From: BOG-933 sp037147415
GTDB taxonomy: Bacteria > Pseudomonadota > Alphaproteobacteria > Azospirillales > Azospirillaceae
Reading direction: 5' to 3'
Length of the DNA stretch: 21,688 nucleotides
NCBI GenBank assembly: GCA_037147415.1
Contig: JBAWVF010000059.1
Location: forward strand, 1 to 21,688
Shown here: positions 6,795 through 13,697 of the stretch, piece after piece
Layout: every line of letters starts with the position of its first letter
Position numbering within the stretch: position 1 is the stretch's first letter
Notes under the pieces: generated by a model
What the model was told of the DNA's origin: nothing
What the model saw: the letters and a program-made list of their open reading frames with translations, nothing else
The model's database searches: none
Position numbers and translations under genes: made by a program

Positions 6795-6953
6795 ATGAAA
6801 AAGATGACAAACCGGCCTCTGGTTTGTGAAATTCTTAGCCAGCAGAAGAATCAGGCGCAAAACGCCGTTAAAGCACGAATTGAAAGTTTGAACAAAGAAG
6901 TATCCGACCAAAAGGAGAGCGCCACCGAGCGTCTTTGGTGGTCGGAACGCTAA
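6795..6953 (+). CDS. Small hypothetical protein (52 aa)
   Basis: The ATG at 6795 follows TAAGGAG with 7-8 bases of spacing, a near-ideal ribosome binding site, and the frame closes at TAA 6951-6953. The product starts MKKMTNRPLVCEILSQQ, continues as a charged, probably helical stretch (NAVKARIESLNKEVSDQKE) and ends ERLWWSER. It contains no signal peptide or membrane segment and one cysteine. The frame is open back to 6606, but that longer version has no ribosome binding site and a low-complexity N-terminal part, so I prefer the short form. I do not recognise a family. The short amphipathic helix could be a coiled coil or a protein-binding peptide. It converges on the FixJ-like gene. Confidence 0.55.
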   Translation: MKKMTNRPLVCEILSQQKNQAQNAVKARIESLNKEVSDQKESATERLWWSER

Positions 6954-7011
6954 CCGCCCGTGGCCCGACTCGGAAAAATGCACTGCGAAAAACGGCCCGA
7001 GCAGCGGCGCT

Positions 7012-7641
7012 TCAGGTTTCCGGGTCGGGAACGCGGCCGGTCAAACGAACAAGCTCCGCCGTGCTGCGGACATGCATTTTTTCCATGACGCGCGCACGGT
7101 GAAGCTCGATCGTGCGCGGGCTGATACCCAAATCACCGGCGATCACCTTGTTTGATTTGCCAAGAATGATCAGGTCCATGACGGCACGTTCGCGCGGTGT
7201 AAGCGTCGATGACAGCGCCTCGACCTCTTTAATGAGCGCTTTATTTTCGCGCAAGGCGATGCTGCGGTCCAAAGCTTCTCGAAGACTGGAGAATAGACGG
7301 CTCGGATCGAACGGCTTTTCGATGAAATCAACCGCCCCGGCCTTAAGCGACTCCACGGCCATCGGAACATCGCCATGCCCGGTAAGAATAATCACCGGCA
7401 GTTCGGGACTTCGTTCGCGGATCAGATGAAACAATTGCATGCCGCCCATGCCCGGCAACCGAATATCGACAAGAGCACAGGAAAAAGCCGTGCTTTCCGG
7501 CGAATCAATAAATTCTTCGGCGCAAGCATACGCAACGGCACCCCAGCCGGCCGCCGTAATCAAAACTGTCAGGGCATCACGTAAAGCCTCGTCATCATCA
7601 ATGATGGCAATGACGCGGTGATCAGACTCACTTTCACGCAT
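7012..7641 (-). CDS. FixJ-family two-component response regulator
   Basis: The 209-aa product has a receiver domain (about residues 9-120) with the acidic pocket DDDE (15-18), phospho-acceptor D59 in ALVDIRLPG, T87 in IILTGHGD and K109 in FIEKPFD. A LuxR/NarL-type helix-turn-helix follows at about 140-200 (LTPRERAVMDLIILGKSNKVIAGDLGISPRTIELHRARVMEKM). This is the FixJ layout; in the family phosphorylation by a sensor kinase permits DNA binding. The ATG at 7641 gives the usual FixJ length; a GTG at 7680 would add 13 residues without a ribosome binding site. No kinase gene is adjacent, so it is an orphan. The multi-PAS kinase at 17.7 kb is too distant to call a partner. Confidence 0.88.
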   Translation of the reverse strand: MRESESDHRVIAIIDDDEALRDALTVLITAAGWGAVAYACAEEFIDSPESTAFSCALVDIRLPGMGGMQLFHLIRERSPELPVIILTGHGDVPMAVESLKAGAVDFIEKPFDPSRLFSSLREALDRSIALRENKALIKEVEALSSTLTPRERAVMDLIILGKSNKVIAGDLGISPRTIELHRARVMEKMHVRSTAELVRLTGRVPDPET

Positions 7642-7727
7642 AACGCCCGGTAATTCCCCGTAAATTCGGTTGCCCGTCACTTTTGCAGTGTCTTAATACA
7701 TCCCAAACTTCCTTACGTCAATTCACT

Positions 7728-7751
7728 TAAGGGATCGCGTAAGGGATCGCG
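7728..7751. repeat. Perfect 12-bp tandem direct repeat
   Basis: TAAGGGATCGCG occurs twice back to back (7728-7739 and 7740-7751) in the divergent gap between the response regulator and the glycosyltransferase. It could be a regulator site for either gene or a chance duplication. Confidence 0.6.
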
Positions 7752-7833
7752 GTTTATATCACGAAAGCCGGTCATGAACAGTGGCATTGCGGCGCCCTTG
7801 ACCGAGCTGTTGCCGGACGGGTAAGAGAGAAGG

Positions 7834-8958
7834 ATGAACCTGTCCATCATTCTTTTGACGAGCGAATTTCCACCGCATGTCGGCGGAATCGCCAGCCATG
7901 TCGAGGAACTGTCGCGGTTTCTCGCCCCGCTGGTCGGCTCGGTCACCGTGATAAACCCGGTCGGTCCGTGGTCGGGGATGAGCGGGCACGTGCCGCCGGG
8001 GGTAACCGTCCTGCGCCCGTCTTTGCTGAAGTTCCAGCCGGCCTACGACTTCATGTTGCACCGCTGGCTGTCCCGCTTCCTTTCTTCCCGGCCGACCCCC
8101 GGTACGCTGCTTCATGTTCACGGAGTCCGGCCGCTCGGCGCCACCCGCGGCTTGCCGGTGCCGACCGTCTTCACCAACCATTCCTCGGGCTTTCTGCGCC
8201 GGCGCGAGGCAGCGCCCGCCCGGCAGCGCCGCACCGCCCGCCTGCTCGACCATGTCGGCGCCTTGATTGCTCCCAGTGACGAGTTGGTCGAGGCTGCCCG
8301 CAGCTTCGGCTATCGCGGCCCGGCGACCATGATCGCCAACGGGGTCGACCCCGGGCGCTTTCACCCGGCCCCCTCGCCGTTGCGGGCTCAACTCGGCATC
8401 GGCGCGGACGAGGTGGTGGTGCTGCTCGCACGCCGGCTGGTTGAAAAGAACGGGGTGATGGGCTTTGCCCAGGCCTTGACCCGGCTGGGGGATTTGCGCT
8501 TCCGGGTGCTGATCGCGGGCGACGGTCCCGAGCGCGCCCCGATGAGTGCCGAACTGGCCGCGGCCGGCATGCTCGACCGAGTGATCTTCCTCGGCGCGGT
8601 CGCCAATACCGAGATGCCCGCAGTCTATCGTGCCGCCGATGTGGCCGTGCTGCCCTCGCTGGCGGAGGCGACCAGCATCGCCGGGCTGGAGGCGATGGCC
8701 TGCGCCTTGCCGCTGGTCGGCACCCGGGTCGGCGGGATTCCCACCATTATCGACGATGAACGCTCCGGGTTGCTGGTGCCGCCGCGCGACCCCGAGGCGC
8801 TGGCCGCCGCCCTCGCCGCGTTGATCTGCGATGGCGACCGTAGACGCCGGCTCGGAGCCGCCGCTCGCGAACGGATCGAGCGGGAGTTCTCGTGGCCGAT
8901 CATCGCTCGCCGCACGCTGGCGGTTTATCAGGATTGCCCGGCCGGGGCGGGGCGCTGA
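7834..8958 (+). CDS. GT4-family glycosyltransferase
   Basis: This 374-aa GT-B-fold glycosyltransferase probably moves a sugar from a nucleotide donor to a lipid-linked or lipopolysaccharide-type acceptor at the inner membrane face. The N terminus LLTSEFPPHVGGIASHVEELSRFL is the acceptor-side glycine loop. IANGVDPGRFHP (about residues 168-179), RRLVEKNGVMGF and the donor-site PSLAEATSIAGLEAMACALP (E-X7-E motif, about 272-291) are GT4 hallmarks. The start ATG follows GAGAGAAGG. It overlaps no gene and is followed after two bases by the GT9 gene, so both are one operon. The substrate cannot be read from the sequence. Confidence 0.88.
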   Translation: MNLSIILLTSEFPPHVGGIASHVEELSRFLAPLVGSVTVINPVGPWSGMSGHVPPGVTVLRPSLLKFQPAYDFMLHRWLSRFLSSRPTPGTLLHVHGVRPLGATRGLPVPTVFTNHSSGFLRRREAAPARQRRTARLLDHVGALIAPSDELVEAARSFGYRGPATMIANGVDPGRFHPAPSPLRAQLGIGADEVVVLLARRLVEKNGVMGFAQALTRLGDLRFRVLIAGDGPERAPMSAELAAAGMLDRVIFLGAVANTEMPAVYRAADVAVLPSLAEATSIAGLEAMACALPLVGTRVGGIPTIIDDERSGLLVPPRDPEALAAALAALICDGDRRRRLGAAARERIEREFSWPIIARRTLAVYQDCPAGAGR

Positions 8959-8960
8959 TC

Positions 8961-9899
8961 ATGGCGCGGATTCTGGTGATCAAGCATGGCGCGCTCGGCG
9001 ACATGATCATCGGTTTTGCCGCGTTTCAGGCGATCCGGGCACACCATCCGGGGGCCTCGATTATTCTGCTGACCACCGCGCCTTATGCCGCGCTGGGCCG
9101 TCAAATGCCCTGGTTCGACGAGGTCTGGATCGACGAGCGTCCGCGCTGGTGGCAATGCAGTGCGTGGTGGCGGCTGGCGCGTCGGGTTGCCGCGGCCGGC
9201 TTCCAGCGGGTTTATGATCTGCAAGGCAACGACCGCACCGCTTTACTGTTTCACTTATTACCGCGTCGGTGCCGCCCGGAATGGTCGGGACCGGTTCGGG
9301 GGGCCTCGCATCCCCGCCCGCCGCGCGACGGTAAAAACGAGCATGTGCGCGCCTGGGTGGTGCGTCAACTGGCTTCGGCCGGGATCATGGCGGTGCCTCC
9401 GGCTGATCTCGGCTGGCTCGATGGCGCTATCGGCCGGTTTAGCCTGCCCGAAAAGAGTGTCTTAATGGTCCCCGGCTGCTCGCCGGGGCGGCCGGAGAAG
9501 CGCTGGCCCGCCGAGCATTATGCCGCATTGGCCGGGCGCCTGCTCAGCCGCGGCCTGACCCCGGTGTTGCTCGGCTCGACCGGAGAAGCGGACCTGACCG
9601 CCCGGATTGCCGCGGGACGGCGTGAAATTGTCGATCTGGCCGGGCAAACCACTCCCGGCGATATCGCCGCGCTGGCCCGGCACGCAATCGCCGCGGTCGG
9701 TAATGATACCGGGCCGATGCATTTGATTGCGCAAACCGGCTGCCCGACATTGGTATTGTTTTCGAGCGCCTCCAATCCGGCCCGGATTTCTCCGGTCGGT
9801 CCGGCGGTGCAAACCCTGCAAAAATCGAAATTAAACGACTTGTCGGTGGAGCAGGTTGAGGCCACCCTTGTTTGCGGGAAGCCGGCTACGAAACTGTAA
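8961..9899 (+). CDS. GT9-family (heptosyltransferase-like) glycosyltransferase
   Basis: The 312-aa protein has the GT9 layout seen in ADP-heptose:LPS heptosyltransferases. The N terminus ILVIKHGALGDMIIGFAAFQAIRAHHPGA carries the family's GALGD loop. The middle has YDLQGNDRT. The C-terminal half has VPGCSPGRPEKRWPAEHYAALA (donor phosphate site) and AVGNDTGPMHLIAQTGCPTLVLF. Such enzymes extend the lipopolysaccharide core at the cytoplasmic membrane. The ATG lies two bases past the GT4 stop; an upstream in-frame start would overlap that gene by 67 bases and is less likely. The exact sugar is not deducible. Confidence 0.87.
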   Translation: MARILVIKHGALGDMIIGFAAFQAIRAHHPGASIILLTTAPYAALGRQMPWFDEVWIDERPRWWQCSAWWRLARRVAAAGFQRVYDLQGNDRTALLFHLLPRRCRPEWSGPVRGASHPRPPRDGKNEHVRAWVVRQLASAGIMAVPPADLGWLDGAIGRFSLPEKSVLMVPGCSPGRPEKRWPAEHYAALAGRLLSRGLTPVLLGSTGEADLTARIAAGRREIVDLAGQTTPGDIAALARHAIAAVGNDTGPMHLIAQTGCPTLVLFSSASNPARISPVGPAVQTLQKSKLNDLSVEQVEATLVCGKPATKL

Positions 9900-9927
9900 A
9901 TATGCTGCTTCAGGAAGGATGGCTCGG

Positions 9928-10962
9928 ATGTTTCGTCCGGATCGGATCATCAAGAAATCACTCTTTATCAATACTCTGCCCGAAGACCTGCTGACTGCGG
10001 AGATATCGAGCGAGCGGGCCCGGCGTCTGTTTTCGCGCTATGTGGTGATGGTCGAGCTGGAAAATCACAGCTATTGCAACCGGGTGTGCTGGTTCTGCCC
10101 GAATTCTCATATCGACCGCCGCTCGACCAACATTTTGATGAGCGATGTACTGTTCGATAAGGTCATGGCTGATCTGTCCTCGATTAAGTACTCCAGAGAT
10201 TTGGTTTGGGCCGGCTATCACGAGCCGCTTGCCCATGAATCGATTTTTCCGCGCTTGGCCCGGGCTCGTCAAACTTTACCGGCGGCCAATCTCTGCCTGA
10301 TCAGCAACGGGGATTATCTGAACCGCGAGATGGTTGCCACCTTGGAACAGGCCGGGCTGAACTTCATGCTAAGCGACCTGTATTTACCGGACGGGCGCGA
10401 AGACGACGAAGAAGAGCAGGAAAAAGCGCTGAAGCAATTTGCCAAGCGCACCGGACTGGAGCCGGTAAAAAAGGGGCCGCGCCGCTATGATGTCATCGGC
10501 TGTAAATTCAAAATCAACATGAGTATTCCGCATTTCAAGCCGGAGTCGATGTCGACCCGCGGCGGCAGCATGGCAATCGACAAAACAAAAACTTATGATC
10601 GGCGCTCGGCCTGCTTTTCGCCGGTGCGCGGCTTTGTCGTCAATTACAACGGCAAATGCATGATTTGTTGTCAAACCCGGTCCGATGTTCCCGAACATGC
10701 CGAGGCAATTGCCGGTGATCTGAACGTCGAGGGCTATTCCCTGTTCGACTGTTACCGGGATTTGGGGCCGATTCGCCGAGGTTTGCTGGCTCCCGGCCTT
10801 AAAACCGGGCCGTGCCGAAGCTGCGATGTCTCCGACGATGCCCCCGATCTGTTGGCCCGGCGCCCGCTGTTGGCCCGGTTGCTTAAGACCCCAGGCATCC
10901 GTGAGAAAATAAATCGGGCCTTCGAGCCGAAACCGAAGGGGCCGGCAATATCGGTCGAGTAA
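9928..10962 (+). CDS. Radical SAM protein with cysteine-rich (SPASM-like) C terminus
   Basis: The 344-aa product carries the radical SAM cluster motif C50-X3-C54-X2-C57 (YCNRVCWFCPN), which binds the 4Fe-4S cluster that cleaves S-adenosylmethionine. Further on are AGYHEPLAH, ISNGDYLN, and a cysteine-rich C-terminal part (ACFSPVRGFVVNYNGKCMICCQT, then CYRD and CRSC) resembling a SPASM auxiliary-cluster region. The ATG at 9928 has AGGAAGG 9 bases upstream; an ATG at 9919 is too close to that site. It follows the GT9 gene after 28 bases, so it probably works in the same pathway, perhaps modifying a sugar or a peptide. The reaction is unknown. It is followed by map. Confidence 0.82.
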   Translation: MFRPDRIIKKSLFINTLPEDLLTAEISSERARRLFSRYVVMVELENHSYCNRVCWFCPNSHIDRRSTNILMSDVLFDKVMADLSSIKYSRDLVWAGYHEPLAHESIFPRLARARQTLPAANLCLISNGDYLNREMVATLEQAGLNFMLSDLYLPDGREDDEEEQEKALKQFAKRTGLEPVKKGPRRYDVIGCKFKINMSIPHFKPESMSTRGGSMAIDKTKTYDRRSACFSPVRGFVVNYNGKCMICCQTRSDVPEHAEAIAGDLNVEGYSLFDCYRDLGPIRRGLLAPGLKTGPCRSCDVSDDAPDLLARRPLLARLLKTPGIREKINRAFEPKPKGPAISVE

Positions 10963-11077
10963 ATCCTGCCGATTGAGAAGCGCCCGGCCGTGCTTCGATA
11001 TTGCCGTGAGCACCGATCCGGTCTATGTCGAAGGGATCGCGCGCTGCGGCGCGGACAGGAAACGAGACGACGCCGGA

Positions 11078-11902
11078 ATGAACAAGAAGCAAACGGTTCG
11101 GCAGAGCGGCGCATCGCCGGTCCGCATTCACAGTGCCGAGGATTTCGAAGGCATGCGCCGGGCCGGACGGCTTGCGGCGGAAACGCTGGACTTCATCACG
11201 CCCTATGTCCGCCCCGGCGTCACCACCGGCGAACTGGATCGGATGTGCGAGCAATTTATCCGGGATCATGGCGCGATCCCGGCCCCGCTCGGTTATCGCG
11301 GCTTTCCCAAGGCAACCTGCATCTCGGTCAACCATGTCGTCTGTCACGGCATCCCAGGCGACAAGCGGTTGCAAAATGGCGACATGCTCAATATCGACGT
11401 CACCCCGATCGTCGATAGCTGGTACGGCGATTCAAGCCGGATGTATCTGGCCGGCGATCAGGTCAGCGTCAAAGCGCGCCGGCTGATCGATGTCACCTGG
11501 GACGCGATGATGCGGGGCATCCAGGCGGTCCGGCCGGGCGCTACGCTCGGCGATATCGGCCACGCCATCCAAAGCCATGCCGAGAGCAACCGCTTTTCCG
11601 TGGTCCGTGATTTTTGCGGGCACGGGCTCGGGCAGGTCTTCCACGAGCCGCCTTCGGTTCTGCATTACGGCAAGCCGGGTGAAGGGCTGGTGCTGGAAGA
11701 GGGCATGTTTTTCACGATCGAGCCGATGATCAATGCCGGCCGCTTTGAAACCAAAGTCCTGTCCGACGGCTGGACCGCGGTCACCCGGGACAAGTCGCTG
11801 TCGGCCCAGTTCGAACATTCGATCGCGGTCACCGCCGAGGGCTTTGAGATTTTCACCCTGTCGCCACTCGGCTGGACCAAACCGCCCTATCCTGAAACTT
11901 AA
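11078..11902 (+). CDS. map: Methionine aminopeptidase, type I
   Basis: The 274-aa enzyme removes the initiator methionine from nascent proteins. It has the pita-bread-fold signatures NHVVCHGIPGD (His near the S1 pocket), the five metal ligands in order: D in NIDVTP, D in WYGDSSRMY, H in CGHGLGQVFHEPP, E in FFTIEPM and E in AQFEHSIAV. The length fits type I. I used the ATG at 11078, since an open frame back to 10973 has only weak starts and would add a non-conserved arginine-rich tail. It lies 115 bases after the radical SAM gene. Its TAA overlaps by three bases the TAA of the convergent papain-like gene. This may be a second copy to the usual housekeeping gene. Confidence 0.92.
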   Translation: MNKKQTVRQSGASPVRIHSAEDFEGMRRAGRLAAETLDFITPYVRPGVTTGELDRMCEQFIRDHGAIPAPLGYRGFPKATCISVNHVVCHGIPGDKRLQNGDMLNIDVTPIVDSWYGDSSRMYLAGDQVSVKARRLIDVTWDAMMRGIQAVRPGATLGDIGHAIQSHAESNRFSVVRDFCGHGLGQVFHEPPSVLHYGKPGEGLVLEEGMFFTIEPMINAGRFETKVLSDGWTAVTRDKSLSAQFEHSIAVTAEGFEIFTLSPLGWTKPPYPET

Positions 11903-13578
11903 GGCTTCGTCGTCAGTAACGTATAGGCCGCCGCCGCAAAGTTACTGGAAGCCCTGGTCACACCGCGGGTACCGCGACCCAGCAGGGCCTTGCGGAACAG
12001 CGACAGGAACTCGCGTTCCATCATGGTTTCCGGCAGCGCCGTCGCGGTTAGCGCGAACGGTGCGGCGACCGCTAAAATCATCTCATCGCCGAAGGGCGGA
12101 CCGATCAGCAATTTCGATTGACCGTCACTGCCGTCGCCGATGGTCAGCTTGGTTCCGGCCGGCAACGGCCGCCCCTGCGAGGTGGCGGGGGTATACAGAT
12201 AGACCGCGTCGCCGCCGGCCTGGAGATAAATCACATAAAGATAAGAGGGGAAGGACGGCATGGTCAGGTCCATGACCAGCGCGGCCCCGGCCTTCAGCGT
12301 CGAGGCGCCGCCGCCGCCGCCCCAGTACGAGGTCGTCCGCACCTTCACCGTCAGCCCGTCGGGCCGCTCCAGCGCGGGAGCGAAGGTGCCGCGCACCTCG
12401 CATTGCGGCCAGGGCATCACGGCAACTTCGAAACCGGTGCCCGGCCCGACCAACTCACGCACACGCGCGGCCAACCGGTCGCGATCACCGGCCTGACCGA
12501 CCACACCCCGCACGGTCAATCGCTCACCGGCCGTCCGCTCGGCTTTCAACACCGAACAGGGCACATCGTCCAACAATGCCTTGATCTGCGAAGGCTCCGC
12601 CCCGGGGGCCGGGGCCGGTCGTGGCAAGACGGGAACCGGGGCAGGCGTCCACGGGGCCGGTGCGGGCGCCGGGGTCGGCTTGACTTGAGGCGGCGCGGGA
12701 GGACGGGGCGCCGGAGCGGGACGGGGCGCGGGCTCGGGTTCGGGGGACGCGCCATTGACCTGCATCACATAGGCCGAGCGCGTGCGTGCCGCAAACGTAT
12801 CGTAATCAACCCAGCCGTAACCGTTATTGCCCCATTTCCGGCCCCAGGAGTTAAACAGTTTGAACGCGCTGCGCCGATCATCATAGCCCGCAACGACCAT
12901 GGCATGGCCACCGCCATCCTTATTGTCGTCGGAGAATATGTCCTCGCCGCGCAGCTTGTGGAATTCATCATTGACCTGCATCCCGATCACCACCGGGTTG
13001 CCGGCATAGAGCTGGCCCTTGATGTCGTCGATGCGCTTGGGTTCGAGTCGTTTCCAATCTTTGATCCGGTAGGGGCGCGCTTGGCTGGCAAGCTCGGGCT
13101 CGGGCAAGCGCGAGCACTCTTTCGGATTATAGGGAAAGCTCGCCAAGGGCACCGTGCCGACTCGCTTCATCAGATTAAGCGCATCGGGGATGTAGGTTCC
13201 AACATCGCAATTCTTATTGCGCTCTTTGATCTGATTATACACGTATGACGGGCTAAACGAGGGAGCGGCTCCCGATCCTTCATGCAGCTTGTTCTCGTAA
13301 TAGCCGCGCAAACCATAGCTGGCAGCCCAGGCGACGCAGGAGCTTTGCGAGCCCTGCGAACCGACCGGCGGCATATCCTTGGACAGATCGACCGACGGCG
13401 GCAGAAAGGCGCGATAAAGGCCGATCGCGGGAAAGCTGCGATACACCGCTTCCGACTCGAACTCCAGGCCGGTACCGACGGCCGGAACCTCGTCGTCGTC
13501 GGAAATAACCTCGGCCCGAACGCTCGGTACCGACAGGGACAGGAGGAGGACAAGCAGAACGAAGGGAAAATACGGCAT
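11899..13578 (-). CDS. Exported papain-family (C1) cysteine protease with DUF4384-like C terminus
   Basis: This 559-aa protein begins with a signal peptide (VLLVLLLSLSVPSVRAE, cleavage after about residue 22). A C1A catalytic domain covers about residues 60-275: Q75 and C81 in VGSQGSQSSCVAWA, H225 in GGGHAMVVAGYD and N243 in FNSWGRKWG, a complete papain triad plus oxyanion Gln. A Pro-rich linker (about 279-335) leads to a C-terminal domain whose SYLYVIYLQAGGDAVYLYTP, PLPAGTKLTIGD and GPPFGDEMILAVAAP pieces resemble DUF4384, a domain often attached to caspase-like and kinase proteins. It should act in the periplasm or at the surface. There is no obvious long pro-peptide. It is divergent from the caspase-like gene with 119 bases between. 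Confidence 0.85.
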   Translation of the reverse strand: MPYFPFVLLVLLLSLSVPSVRAEVISDDDEVPAVGTGLEFESEAVYRSFPAIGLYRAFLPPSVDLSKDMPPVGSQGSQSSCVAWAASYGLRGYYENKLHEGSGAAPSFSPSYVYNQIKERNKNCDVGTYIPDALNLMKRVGTVPLASFPYNPKECSRLPEPELASQARPYRIKDWKRLEPKRIDDIKGQLYAGNPVVIGMQVNDEFHKLRGEDIFSDDNKDGGGHAMVVAGYDDRRSAFKLFNSWGRKWGNNGYGWVDYDTFAARTRSAYVMQVNGASPEPEPAPRPAPAPRPPAPPQVKPTPAPAPAPWTPAPVPVLPRPAPAPGAEPSQIKALLDDVPCSVLKAERTAGERLTVRGVVGQAGDRDRLAARVRELVGPGTGFEVAVMPWPQCEVRGTFAPALERPDGLTVKVRTTSYWGGGGGASTLKAGAALVMDLTMPSFPSYLYVIYLQAGGDAVYLYTPATSQGRPLPAGTKLTIGDGSDGQSKLLIGPPFGDEMILAVAAPFALTATALPETMMEREFLSLFRKALLGRGTRGVTRASSNFAAAAYTLLTTKP

Positions 13579-13697
13579 GGGCTCGGCTCTCTCGCAACGA
13601 TTTCCGATAGAATGGCAGGGGTTTCACGTCGGGGCAACTTCTCCTTGAGCCATAACTTCGCTATGCTGGGAGAAACCCGAACAACGGAGCAAGGGCA

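Noticed and set aside
12118..13248. 376-aa plus-strand frame over the papain-like gene
   Set aside because: Low-complexity Arg/Gly-rich antisense reading of a well-supported gene.
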